DNA from: Rhizophagus irregularis
Taxonomy: Eukaryota; Glomeromycota; Glomeromycetes; Glomerales; Glomeraceae
Length of the DNA stretch: 64,000 nucleotides
Reading direction: 5' to 3'
Assembly (NCBI RefSeq): GCF_026210795.1
Contig: NC_089456.1
Span: forward strand, 2,358,501-2,422,500
This document shows positions 23,926 through 34,489 of this stretch, piece by piece. The position numbers and the translations under genes were made by a program. How positions within the stretch are numbered: position 1 is the first letter of the stretch; each line of letters starts with the position of its first letter. Below the pieces are notes generated by a model. The model had not been told where the DNA came from. It did not search any database and saw only the letters and a list, made by a program, of their open reading frames with translations.

Positions 23926-25440
23926 TTAATTAATAAAATCACTTATGCAAATCTCTGAGCTTTCATAACTTTGCACTTTAATATTATACAATTCAAATTC
24001 CTTTACTTCATCTTTTAATGAAAACAATTCCTTAATCTTATCAAAAGAAGAATAAATTGCCAAATACTTTGCTCTTTTCTTTTTCATGATATATTTTTTT
24101 ATACAGGGTAAAATATCTTGACCTTCATTGTTACAGATCAATAATTTCTTAATAAAAGTATCTTTAGAATTTTTTAGAAATATTTCGAAATCATTTGCTT
24201 TAATGTGAAGAAGACATAAACATAAATATTCTAATTTAGAAGGAAGGATTTGTCCTAAATTTTGTAATACGATTGAACTACACTCAGTTTCAGCAGTATT
24301 ATCATACCATATATAAATTGTAAGATAATTAAGATTTTGTTTAATATTTTCAATTAAATTTAATACTTGATAAGTAAGAATCTGACTTCCAAACCCACAA
24401 AAATCAAGAAATTTAATATTTTTACAATATTTTATAAATAATTCTACTAATTGTTGTTTTAATACTAGTGATAGATTAAAATTAGAACTAAACCCAACAT
24501 TTTCTAAATAATCGCCAGATTTTTGTAATAATAATTGGAATGATTCAATTTGTGATATTTCACTTATAAATAAAGATTTCAATTTAAATGGTTTAGTTAA
24601 ATTAATAATTTGTTGAGTAAAACTAGTATTTAAAGAAGAACAATGAAAGATATGAACAGATTCTAAAACATTCAATTGTTCAAATACTTTATCAAGATTA
24701 ATTATATCTTTAAAATTAGTACCATAGAAAGTAATTGTATTTAAGGTATTTGAACAGTTATATTCTTTTAATAATAATAATGATTGATATAAAGATAGAT
24801 AATAATCCCCTATCATAATTTTCTTAAGATTTTGATGTGAATGAATTAGAGGTAATATACGATTTCTTACCGTATTTTCATTATAATTATTGATATAAAG
24901 TTTCAAATTTATAATACTGTGAATAAAATTTGTACTTTGTAAAATTGATTCAAGAATCTTATCGAAAAATGAGTTATAATAATCACATGAGATCTCAATT
25001 TCAAGGGTATGCAAATTTACTTCATTTTCAATAAATATTGTTAACAATAATACATATACATCACCTAATCTATTATAAGATCTTGAATAATATTTCAACC
25101 ATTTCTCAACAAAAAAAATAAAATTATGTGTATTCAAATATTTTAAAAACTTAGGATAATTAAACAGTGTATTCGAAGGTAACGAATTATCAATAATTTT
25201 AAATTCATTTAATTTCGTTTTAAGATCATCATTCAAATTATGTAAGTAAATTTCAATAAAATTATAGTTTTTAGTAAGAATTGAAAAAGGATTTTCCCAT
25301 AATAATGGAATTGCTAAACGACACCATAATCTGTTAACTAAAATGCATGAATATAAAGTTGAATAATCATTTTGAAAATATTTTATAACTTCATATGTTA
25401 ATTCAGGTAAATCTCCTGAAAATATTTTTGAACACGACAT
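23926..25440 (-). CDS. F-box-like protein with LRR-like C-terminal region
   Basis: Single-exon gene, 504 residues from the MSCSKIF start at 25440; an in-frame ATG nine codons upstream is not conserved in paralogues. Residues 10-50 form the F-box-like domain (LPELTYEVIKYFQND, SCILVNRLWCRLAIPLLWENPF), the Skp1-binding part of SCF ubiquitin ligases. The rest shows leucine-rich, irregular repeats (FKLKSLFISEIS, LLQKSGDYLENVGF, NIKFLDFCGF), likely for substrate binding. It ends ICISDFIN. No frameshift, so probably functional. It is one of two genes in a tandem duplication; its closest paralogue is at 27307-28878. The target protein is not predictable. Confidence 0.88.
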   Translation of the reverse strand: MSCSKIFSGDLPELTYEVIKYFQNDYSTLYSCILVNRLWCRLAIPLLWENPFSILTKNYNFIEIYLHNLNDDLKTKLNEFKIIDNSLPSNTLFNYPKFLKYLNTHNFIFFVEKWLKYYSRSYNRLGDVYVLLLTIFIENEVNLHTLEIEISCDYYNSFFDKILESILQSTNFIHSIINLKLYINNYNENTVRNRILPLIHSHQNLKKIMIGDYYLSLYQSLLLLKEYNCSNTLNTITFYGTNFKDIINLDKVFEQLNVLESVHIFHCSSLNTSFTQQIINLTKPFKLKSLFISEISQIESFQLLLQKSGDYLENVGFSSNFNLSLVLKQQLVELFIKYCKNIKFLDFCGFGSQILTYQVLNLIENIKQNLNYLTIYIWYDNTAETECSSIVLQNLGQILPSKLEYLCLCLLHIKANDFEIFLKNSKDTFIKKLLICNNEGQDILPCIKKYIMKKKRAKYLAIYSSFDKIKELFSLKDEVKEFELYNIKVQSYESSEICISDFIN

Positions 25441-25500
25441 TTTGGAAAGAGGAAGGCAAGGAATCAAATTTGTCGAACTTAGGTAAATTTATATTTAATT

Positions 25501-25530
25501 TTCGAGCGGTGATTCTGATATTGTCGCATA
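25501..25530 (-). promoter_or_regulatory. Conserved F-box gene upstream motif
   Basis: On the minus strand this reads TGCGACAATATC followed by AGAATCACCGCTCGAA, 61 bases upstream of the start codon at 25440. Equivalent blocks precede the F-box genes starting at 28878 and 50653. It may be a shared promoter element, or conserved by recent duplication only. Confidence 0.4.
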
Positions 25531-26227
25531 ATTTGCATCAATTAATTGTGTGTAATATATTATAATAATCAGGCTCAGTTTTAACTAATTATAGCAATCA
25601 TAACGATAAGTCATTAATTGCACACGAAGTGTCAATACCCAATATTATAATTATGATATATTGACCAGAGTAAAATAATCAGATTTATATGTCTAATTTT
25701 AAATAACTTTAACTTTAGTAAGTATATATTATAACTAATATGCATACTTTACTTTATTTGGCAATATTATTATGATTATACCAAAGTATGAGTAAGACCA
25801 ATTATTCATAAAACTCTTAATTACTCATGATCTATAATTTGTAGGCAGTATGACTCGGATTGACACATTGATGTCAAATGTACAGTTACAGTTACATTTA
25901 GTTATTTTATAAATTTTTATTTTTATTTTTTATTTTATTTTCAATGTGAACAAAGTTATAGTACAAATTGCATAGAAACCATATGCTATCGAGAGAAATT
26001 CAAAAAAAAAACTGCAAACCAAAAACGCGTAGTTGCATTTCAGTTAGTTACTTTATTAAATATAAATTTCATATCATTAGACTAATATCACATGATAAGA
26101 AAAATAATATAAGAGACTGATAATCCTATATTTCAATAAATTAATAATATCTAATTTAGCAATAAAAAAAATAAATAAATAAAATGACCAGACATCATAA
26201 TAAGAAATAACTTTTAAGTCAAGCAAA

Positions 26228-26476
26228 CATCAGGAAGTTTTTAGATGGGTCGGTCCATGTAATTCCACGTGGGTTTGCTCAGAAATACGTGGAATTCCAC
26301 ACATTCCCAATATTCTACATGGATCCACACCGAATTTCGTGGACTTATGCCGAAAATACCACGTGTTTCGTCACAGGGTATTCGGAAAATACTGGAACTA
26401 TTTAGATTTCCACATATTTCCACAGTATTTGATGTGGATTTCCATGTGGATTTTAAACGGAAAAAAATTCCTGATG
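26228..26476. mobile_element. Short inverted-repeat element, CATCAGGAA family
   Basis: Begins CATCAGGAAGTTTTT and ends AAAAAAATTCCTGATG, an inverted pair. The interior is rich in CCACGTG/TCCAC and palindromic ATTCCAC/GTGGAAT motifs. A second, partial copy begins at 52663, and the start motif also occurs at 43450. No coding capacity; the two overlapping frames through it are by-products of the internal palindromes. Target duplication not clear. Confidence 0.75.
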
Positions 26477-26534
26477 AAGGTAAGGGCTATTGAACATAGG
26501 AATAAGTCCAGATAATCCAATATATATTATATAT

Positions 26535-26700
26535 TCCCAGTAAATAGGTTTTGTATAAATTTATACCAAACGGGCTCATTGGCTCGAAATTAGTAGCTCA
26601 AATTTATGCAAAAAATAATCCAAATTTAAGCCAATCTAGAGCCAATTATATATGGATGAGCCCATTTGGTACAAATTTATACAAAAACTATTTACTGGGA
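26535..26700. mobile_element. 166-bp MITE with 45-bp inverted ends
   Basis: Bases 26535-26579 and 26656-26700 are inverted repeats (TCCCAGTAAATAG outer edge, GGGCTCAT inner edge) with about four mismatches over 45 bases. The core is under 80 bases and non-coding. If the end is CCCAG, both flanks read ATT, a possible three-base target duplication. Absent from the homologous position of copy A. Confidence 0.8.
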
Positions 26701-26981
26701 TTGTGAGTATGACAGCAGGGTTAACGATCCGGCTGGTTTTTCCCAATTGCATCCAAGGTTATGTCGAGTCTTACTTAGTTATTTTTGTAACTAATCTCTT
26801 TAATTTCTTAAAATTTGTATGGTATGCTCTAGGAGAAATAAGAAAGTGTATGAATGCATTAATATATATTATATATATTAATGCAATTATGTTATAATTA
26901 TGAATTTGTTATAATTACACAAATAATTGACATGAATTATGCGTCAATATCGCGATATAATTTGCCCATTTCAATTACAAC

Positions 26982-27080
26982 ATGTCAAGCACAAAATAAT
27001 TTATCTGAATTAACTTATGAAGTTTAAGATTTTTCAGAATGATTTTTCAACCTTTAAATACTTTTAGTTAGAAAATATAA
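26982..27080 (+). pseudogene. F-box N-terminal fragment (copy B)
   Basis: Duplicate of the relic at 23534, starting ATGTCAAGCACAAAA, with the same early stops and loss after the CILV position. Confidence 0.75.
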
Positions 27081-27306
27081 TTAATTTTTGACATGTATGA
27101 TTCACCTTTAAATGAATTAATTCACCTATAATATCATATTATAAAATAAAGAATTTTCGAACTTTTCGATTGATAAATTGTTGTATATTAAAAATTTCTT
27201 AATAATCTTAATAATAAATAAATAAATATTTTATTTGAAATAAGTAAATTTATAAGCACTTTATACAAAAAAAAAAATATTCCTATCTGATATTTTTAAA
27301 TTACTA

Positions 27307-28878
27307 CTAATCAATTTCATTTACAAAATCACTTATGCGAATCACTAAGCTATTATAACTTTGTACTTTAATATTATACAATTCAAATTCCTTTACATCA
27401 TCTTTTAATGAAAACAATTCCTTACTCTTATAACTAGAATTAAATAAAGCAGCTTCAAAAGAAGAATCATTAATTGCCAAATAATTTGCTCTTTTCTTTT
27501 TCATGATATATTTTTTTATAGAGGGTAAAATATCTTGACCTTCATTGTTATAGATCAAAAATTTCTTAATAAAAGTATCTTGAGAATTTTTTAGAAATAT
27601 TTCGAAATCATTTGCATTAATGTGATAAAGACTTAAACATAAATATTCTAATTTAGAAGGAAGGATTTGTCCTAAATTTTGTAATACGATTGAACTACAC
27701 TCAGTTCCAGTATTATCATACCATATATAAATTGAAAGATAATTAAGATTTTGTTTAATATTTTCAATTAAATTTAATACTTGATAAGTAATCTGACTTT
27801 CAAACCCATAAAAATCAAGAAATTTGATATTTTTACAATATTTTATAAATAATTCTAATAATTGTTGTTTTAATACTAGTGATAGATTAAAATTAGAACT
27901 AAACCCAACATTTTCTAAATAATCGCCAGATTTTTGTAATAATAATTGGAATGATTCAATTTGTGATATTTCACTTATAAATAAAGATTTCAATTTAAAT
28001 GGTTTAGTTAAATTAATAATTTGTTGAGTAAAACTAGTATTTAAAGAAGAACAATGAAAGATATGAATAGATTCTAAAACATTTAATTGTTCAAATACTT
28101 TATCAAGATTGATTAATCCTTTAAAATTGACATAATAGAAAATGATTGTATTTAAGGTATTTGAACAATTATAATCATTTGATAATAATAATGATTGATA
28201 TGAAGATAAATAATTATCACCTATTAAAATTTTCTTAAGATTTTGATGTGAATGTATTAGTGGTAATATACGATTTTTAATTACCGTATTTTCATTATAA
28301 TTACTGATATAAAGTTTCAAATATTTAATATTATGAATAAAATTTGTACTTTGTAAAATTGATTCAAGAATCTTATCGAAACATGTATTATAATAAGTAC
28401 TTGAGATCTCTATTTCAAGGGTATGCAAATTTACTTCATTTTCAATGAATATTGTAAATAGTAATACACACATATTAATCAACCTTTTAAAATCAGATAA
28501 ATATAACCTACTTTCGGGATTTGAAGTTCTAATAGCAGTTTCATACCTTTCAACAGAAGAAATAAAATTATATATGTTCAAATATTTTAAAAACCTAGGA
28601 TAATTGAATAGTGTATTTGATGGTAATGAATTGTCAATAACGTTATTTAACTTCGTTTTTAAATTATCATTTAAATTATGTAGGTAAATTCCAATAAAAT
28701 TATAATTTCCGGTACGAAAAGAAAAAGGATTTTCCCATAATAATGGAATCGCTAAACGACACCATAATCTGTTAACTAAAATGCATGAATGTAAAGTTGA
28801 GAAATCATTTTGAAAATGTTTTATAACTTCATATGTTAATTCAGGTAAGTCTCCTGAAAATACTTTTGAACACGACAT
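27307..28878 (-). CDS. F-box-like protein with LRR-like C-terminal region
   Basis: Single-exon gene of 523 residues starting MSCSKVFSGDLPEL. It is a close paralogue of the gene at 23926-25440, with long identical stretches between about residues 260 and 330, suggesting recent duplication or gene conversion there. F-box-like domain at residues 10-50; repeat-like LRR region after it. It has extra segments versus its neighbour (for example ETAIRTSNPESRLYLSDFKR near residue 112 and AALFNSSY near the C-terminus). Open throughout, so likely an SCF adaptor; target unknown. Confidence 0.88.
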   Translation of the reverse strand: MSCSKVFSGDLPELTYEVIKHFQNDFSTLHSCILVNRLWCRLAIPLLWENPFSFRTGNYNFIGIYLHNLNDNLKTKLNNVIDNSLPSNTLFNYPRFLKYLNIYNFISSVERYETAIRTSNPESRLYLSDFKRLINMCVLLFTIFIENEVNLHTLEIEISSTYYNTCFDKILESILQSTNFIHNIKYLKLYISNYNENTVIKNRILPLIHSHQNLKKILIGDNYLSSYQSLLLSNDYNCSNTLNTIIFYYVNFKGLINLDKVFEQLNVLESIHIFHCSSLNTSFTQQIINLTKPFKLKSLFISEISQIESFQLLLQKSGDYLENVGFSSNFNLSLVLKQQLLELFIKYCKNIKFLDFYGFESQITYQVLNLIENIKQNLNYLSIYIWYDNTGTECSSIVLQNLGQILPSKLEYLCLSLYHINANDFEIFLKNSQDTFIKKFLIYNNEGQDILPSIKKYIMKKKRANYLAINDSSFEAALFNSSYKSKELFSLKDDVKEFELYNIKVQSYNSLVIRISDFVNEID

Positions 28879-28952
28879 GTTACAATTGAAAGTGAAAAGG
28901 GAGAGGTATCAAATTTTTATTATTATGTTGAACTGGGTAAATTATATCGATC

Positions 28953-28985
28953 TTCGGAGTGAAGATTCCGATATTGTCGCACAAT
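28953..28985 (-). promoter_or_regulatory. Conserved F-box gene upstream motif
   Basis: Minus strand reads TGTGCGACAATATCGGAATC then TTCACTCCGAA, 75 bases before the start codon at 28878, nearly the same as the block before 50653. Confidence 0.45.
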
Positions 28986-29010
28986 CACGTCAATTACCTG
29001 TGTGTAACAT

Positions 29011-31999
29011 AATTAGGCGTAATGAACGCTAATTTTAGTAATTAAAAATATGTTCCGAGTACTTTCTTTAATCGGTCAAGATTGACTCGTCTCAAGTATG
29101 ACAACTGCAGTCAGATAATATTATGGAAAATTTTACAATTATGTTATGTCAAATTCCCTATAGGATCATCATGTACACATCATGCTTATAATGAATTTAT
29201 TATAATTGCGTATACTAAATTTATTGACACATGATTCTATATTACACAGTGTAAATTAATTAGTTTTCTGTTATATTAATTTAAAATTAAAATATGAATT
29301 TGATATTAGGTCTAATATAAAAGCTTATGAAAAGTATAATTAAAAGCTTAGTTGATTAATCAAATGATGGTCATTCTGGTCTGTACATTAATATTGTTAT
29401 TGCACGGGTATCACTTTGTGCCACATCATATCATTAACAAGTACGGCCGTGCAATAACCTATAATTATTGGTCAGTCTAATAGGATCATGCAGATTTTGA
29501 CGGACTGATATTTTTTGTTGATAGCTAAATAATTGATATTTTTCTTTTATTGGCTAAATATCAAATATATTTGCAGTTTAATTATACTTTTTATATACTC
29601 TTACTATAATAATAGCATGATCTTGCGTGACTGACGCAATAACTATTATTTATTATATCCCTCAATTTTAGAGTAATTTTTATATACGAAATGTATAAAT
29701 TCCATATACTTTCCATATCAATTTCTTTCGAGACAAGGACTCAGCAAACGAACCGAAACTCTTTATTTTTCATTGACAGAATCGATTTATTTGCAAATAT
29801 ATTTTACAAAGTGGTTAAAATTAGCTTATAAAAAGCCTTGATGATGGAATTCTATGAATATTTGCATAATTTTACAGTTTCAAAGGCATTATTATTTTCC
29901 GACCAATTAAACTATATGCAATTGACTGAATTGAGTTTCACTGGAAATTTTTTTCTAACACCGTGCGTAATTATAATATAATACAGTAATCACTAGTTAG
30001 TGAATATTGTCCTTTTTTCTCGACTTGCTTGTTCAATTAAGCATTCCTAGCTTGATTAATTTTTGACTATACTGAAATTTTTTTTTTTGTCGTTACTAAT
30101 CACTATCTTGTAATTTTTTTTCTTTTTTTGAAATGTCCAACGCCTCGTTTCATTAAACTACTCAGATATTTTACTTTTGATTCGTCAGGACCAGAAAAAT
30201 CCGTATCGACGGGCTTCATTATGCTATGGAAATTTTATGAAATTCTTCGATTGTGAAGCGTCTACTTTATCAGTTGTCATCATCATAATCAATATTAAAT
30301 TTATATTTGTAGTTATTTAATTCATGAAATTCGACATGCGTGTCAATAATCTGATTTAGGACTTTTTTAATTTTACAAACTTTTGCGTGTGTCAATTAAA
30401 AATTGGTAGATTTACCCATCCCGTTTAGGTTTTATAAGACAGCCATTTGTTATATAGGAAATTAGTTTAGTTTTAATTAATTTGAAATTTTTTTAAAAAA
30501 CAGTAGAATTACTCAAAATATAGAAATAAAAGTTATAATAATACTATGTTAGAATATGGAACTTTATCGTAAATTTTTTTAATATTAAAATTATAATATT
30601 ATTTGGTCAAATTAATTAATGGGCTAAATCCAATCAGATTTAAGCGTATCAACCTAAATTTACTATTCCCAAATTATATAAGAATGGTAGCACATCATTA
30701 ATTAATTTACATCACATGAACTCTGACGATATAAGGGGCTTTTTCTTGACGAAAAAAAAAAAAATTTCCATATTTTATTATTTACTTATGTCTGAAAATG
30801 TGAGTTTCCGACAACTCAAATCAAAGAAACTATCTTTTTAAAAAAGCATGTTGAATATACAATATACAAAAACTTTAATATTCAAAGAAATTAGCAGGAG
30901 GAATTAGAAATAATATCTAGCATAAAATACTTTTTAATCCCAAAAATACGATGTGAAAAATATAGTTCATGATGGTAATTATAGGATATTTAATATTTTT
31001 ATTTGCTTATTCTAATATTAAATTTATTTATTTTTATAATTTTTATTTAAAATTTTTATTAGCTTAAACTTGGCGTAACTTTCATAATGATGTTATTCGC
31101 TTTTTACAATTTCAGACATGGTATAGGTATTTATTATTTTAAATATTTTACTTACTTGATTCTATGAATATGCAAGTCAATAAATTAATTACCTTTTAAA
31201 TTTATTATTTTTTTTTTAAAAAAAAAAGAGATTTTGTAGCGCCTGCGTTTCTTTTCGAAAAGATATTTGAAAAGAAATTTTTTAAGCAACATACTTGGGA
31301 AGATAGATATAAAAATCATTAATTTGCTCGTATCGACGAGCCTTATACGTGCATCATGATTATTCGGTAATTTATTCGTTTTATTAACAATTTTAATGTT
31401 TTTTTGTAAGAATATATATTTATACTAACAAAATTATTAATATATTTTATTATTAGCATTATGCGACATAATTATTCCATCAAAACATGCTATCAAGTTA
31501 CCTATGGTCGAATTTTTTCGGTATAGTTCTATATTGATCAAAAAATACTATACTCTTATATGAAAAGAGTAACGTCTATAATGTTGGCTTACTTTTATTA
31601 GAAACATCAAGTGGTTAATCACTATTTTATATAAATGGTAACAATAAGATACGTGAAATAATTGGTTATATATCACTTATCGTTTATGTGGTAAATATAG
31701 TTTATATGATTTTTCCAATTTTAATTTTATTTAATTTTAAAATCTCATTTATTTGTACATTTTTTTTTAGTACGTTTGGGACGTTGAACCGTATGAATCA
31801 TGTAATACGGAAATTGCTATCAAATGATTCAAGTTTCCGTCAAATATTGATAAGATCTTTTCATCTTAAATTATAAGATTTGATAAAATGGATGCCACAT
31901 CGATCAAATATACGTTATTTGTTATTATGATTGATGGATGGTGTTATAATGTGCGAAAGCCGTCTTATGTACAGTATGAGATATTGATGATGTCAAAGC
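29011..31999. other. Large gene-poor region
   Basis: Stops crowd all frames. Two structures stand out: a fold-back at 29396-29458 (GTTATTGCACGG paired with CCGTGCAATAAC) and a T10A10 tract at 31208-31227. The short frame at 31688-31876 shows no family likeness. Confidence 0.5.
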
Positions 32000-32280
32000 T
32001 TTTAAAAATACCGCAACAAGTAACTCTGTGTTCTTATTCACGAATATAAGGAGAAATATACTTTCAGGACACGCTGACTACATGCGTGATTTACGTGATC
32101 CCCTACATTGACCGCAACTTGTTTTTTTACCTTCTGAGGAATTATTGGAACTACAACAACAATTAAGGGAGATTTCATTTGTGAACGACTCAAAATGAAG
32201 TCATTGAAGTTGAATTGGTGGATGAACATGAAAGGTGCACCAAGGTCTAACATTTTATTATGTACGTTAATTGAATTTTG
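32000..32280 (+). other. Unassigned possible coding remnant
   Basis: The plus strand contains adjacent coding-looking pieces (SGHADYMRDLRDPLH, then after a stop LPSEELLELQQQLREI) in AT-poorer sequence than its surroundings. I do not recognise a family. It could be an exon of a lost gene or transposon. Confidence 0.25.
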
Positions 32281-32689
32281 GAACTCCGGTCTTAGATATC
32301 GGAGGAACGGTCTTCATAATTTTACGTGATCGCTCTAGATTGTAAAATAGTCGTCGAGCAACTCAATCTACCATTTATTTCATCTCAAAATATTTTAAAT
32401 CTCAAAATTTTATTTTTTTTACAAATTAGAAGTAAAATATAATTTCAAAATTATTCGAGCAACTGGTTCAATCACCTGATTTCCATTGCTCATAATATAA
32501 TTTATTTTTACACTCTTTTATAATCAAAATAATTCAAATAAATGAAATATTTGAATATTGAATCGTTTACTTAGAATTTTAGGATTAGTTTTTTATCTTG
32601 GAATAATGAATGGTGGTTAATAGTTAATAGTAATATGTTATTTGAAATAAGTTATTTGGAGAGGATTGCCTTAGTTTTGGGATTACATT

Positions 32690-32830
32690 TATCTAAAAAA
32701 TTGATTTCCCACTTGATATTTCCCATAAAAGTATACCAACACTATAAACATCACTCTTTTCATTTTAAAAGTATTTTGTTTAATCGATACAAGTAACTAT
32801 ACCAAAATAGTTTTAGATATATTTTTTGTA
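32690..32830 (-). pseudogene. Kinase fragment (subdomain IX region)
   Basis: Minus-strand pieces read NEKSDVYSVGILLWEISSGK, the SDVYS(V/I)G motif of Rhizophagus kinases, preceded by a shifted KLFG-PYID-like segment. Only about 45 codons remain. Confidence 0.7.
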
Positions 32831-33179
32831 AATTTTTTTATATAGTAATAGGATTAAGATATGGTTGTGAATATGAATTTACTGAAATTATTATCGATTT
32901 TTTCATGAATAAAATTATGTTTTTTATATCGTGATTATTCAATTATCTAACGTACATTTTTGATGGTAGTTCAATTTCTGCCGCGGTTGTTCTATAATAT
33001 CCGTTGAGCTTTAATTTTTAAGTTACCCAACGTAATAGAGTATATAAATGGGCCACATTTTTACTAAAAAAAAAAAGTTATACGTACGAAAGTAAATCCT
33101 TTATTTACGTATGCAGATCACGTGACGTATATAAAACTTTGTGGATCATATGATTTGTGGCTGCGTGCAACGAGAAATA

Positions 33180-33295
33180 TTTTCAGGCAATTCACCTGAA
33201 TGAATTTATATATCGGAATGATTTTTGCATTTTAGTTAACAGATTATGATGTCGTTTAGCGATTCCATTATTATGGGAAGATATGGTATTGTGTA
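33180..33295 (+). pseudogene. F-box N-terminal fragment
   Basis: Nucleotides match the F-box domain of the local family: TTTTAGTTAACAGATTATG, then TCGTTTAGCGATTCC, then ATTATTATGGGAAGA. Deletions and a stop disrupt the frame; no LRR body follows. Confidence 0.75.
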
Positions 33296-33639
33296 TTGAC
33301 GTTTAATTCACTTCTACCTCCTCACTTTCTACTGTATCAATCTTTAATTGATATGTAGCAACTGTATTTACATTGTTCTTTTTATTTCGATTTCTCTATA
33401 AACTCTTCCAAATACATTCTCTTTTTTTAATACATTCTCCCTTTTTAGATACCGATCTTTTTTCTAAGTCATCTTCATTCATGTTAACTTTCAAGAGGTA
33501 TAGTAGTAGTACTTCCTACAGTAAGGTTAATCCGAGGCCTTTAAACTTCGCTCTCGTTGTCCCAAGTTCCAATAAAATTAAATTTTTGTTAAATAAGTTA
33601 TATCTCTTAACGATAATCTGAAATACTTCATATTCTTAT

Positions 33640-34180
33640 TTCTCAAAGGTGCGGAGGGAAAAACTAGCAGTTATCTTTCTTCATAAGCTAAAAAATTAAA
33701 ATTTAAAAAAATATCGTAAGTATGGTTGGTACCGGTGGAAGAAAATAATCAACCACCACCATACTACATAAAAAAAAGCTTCCAGAAAGGTTTGGTCGTT
33801 TGAATACCAAACAAATGAGCAAGATACATAGGCTAACCCTCATCCAGGAAAGTTAGTTTCCCCTCCCCTTCAACTTTTTTTGTCTGTAAGCCTGTTTTTT
33901 ACACACACATAACACACATAAAACACACACATACAAACCGAGAGGCTAAGCAGGGATCTTTAGCTTACCTTAATAAATAAATGGTTGGTAGTGCACCTCA
34001 AAACCTTCTTTACATTGGGCTCTCTCTTAAAGAGTCAGTTGGCAACGGTACAGAGCTTCTCTCTCCAACGACGCGTAAAATCACTTACAACGCGTCACAT
34101 ACAAAGTCTCCTCTATTAGACCTATTTGATAACACACTTTATTGTAAATAAATGTATGAAAATAAAGAAAAGTATATATT
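33640..34180. repeat. GC-richer dispersed-repeat-like block
   Basis: Base composition changes sharply: CCACCACCATAC, a GGTTTGGTCGTTTGAATACC hairpin, a CA-rich microsatellite at 33900-33930, and CTCTCTCTTAAAGAGTC. It ends in an A-rich TAAATAAATG tail. No frame is open. The block resembles the untranslated end of a retroelement frequent in Rhizophagus; that link rests on memory, not a search. Confidence 0.45.
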
Positions 34181-34489
34181 TTTTCTATAAAAAAAATAAA
34201 TAGAAGTATTTTTAGAAAAATAAAATAAAAGTTGAGACAAAACGAAAACATAGTGGGTGTATATATATATATTTTTTATATTTTTATCTTACTTTTTTTA
34301 TCAAGTAAACACGATCAGATTACTGTCAAACTTTATAAAGACGCGATTATTACATAATAAATAATAAACTATTAAACTATAACCATTAATTCGTGATTCG
34401 CCGATCACGGGATGTTGATCATATATGCATGTAATAATCAAGGCGGGGATAATCAATATATTTGATTAACATCACATTTAATTCTTTTT

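Larger units (their letters stand above)
22960..25560. repeat. Segmental tandem duplication, copy A
   Basis: This stretch aligns along its whole length with 25905-29010: same T/A-rich start, ACTGCAAACC motif, CGATCCGGCTGGTTT motif, an F-box fragment on the plus strand, and a full F-box gene on the minus strand with its promoter. The two copies are diverged by substitutions and small indels, and copy B has extra insertions. Confidence 0.8.
25905..29010. repeat. Segmental tandem duplication, copy B
   Basis: Homologous to 22960-25560. It differs by an extra block of about 530 bases between 26180 and 26710 that contains two inverted-repeat elements absent from copy A. The gene order is otherwise the same. 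Confidence 0.8.

Noticed and set aside
26241-26493. Overlapping frames on both strands
   Set aside because: They lie inside an inverted-repeat element with internal palindromes, which opens frames on both strands by symmetry.
32038-32253. 71-codon frame on the minus strand
   Set aside because: No family likeness; the plus strand looks slightly more coding but is also unassigned.
33373-33621. 82-codon frame with a Ser-rich, presequence-like patch
   Set aside because: No recognised family, no support from introns or neighbours; kept out of the gene list.
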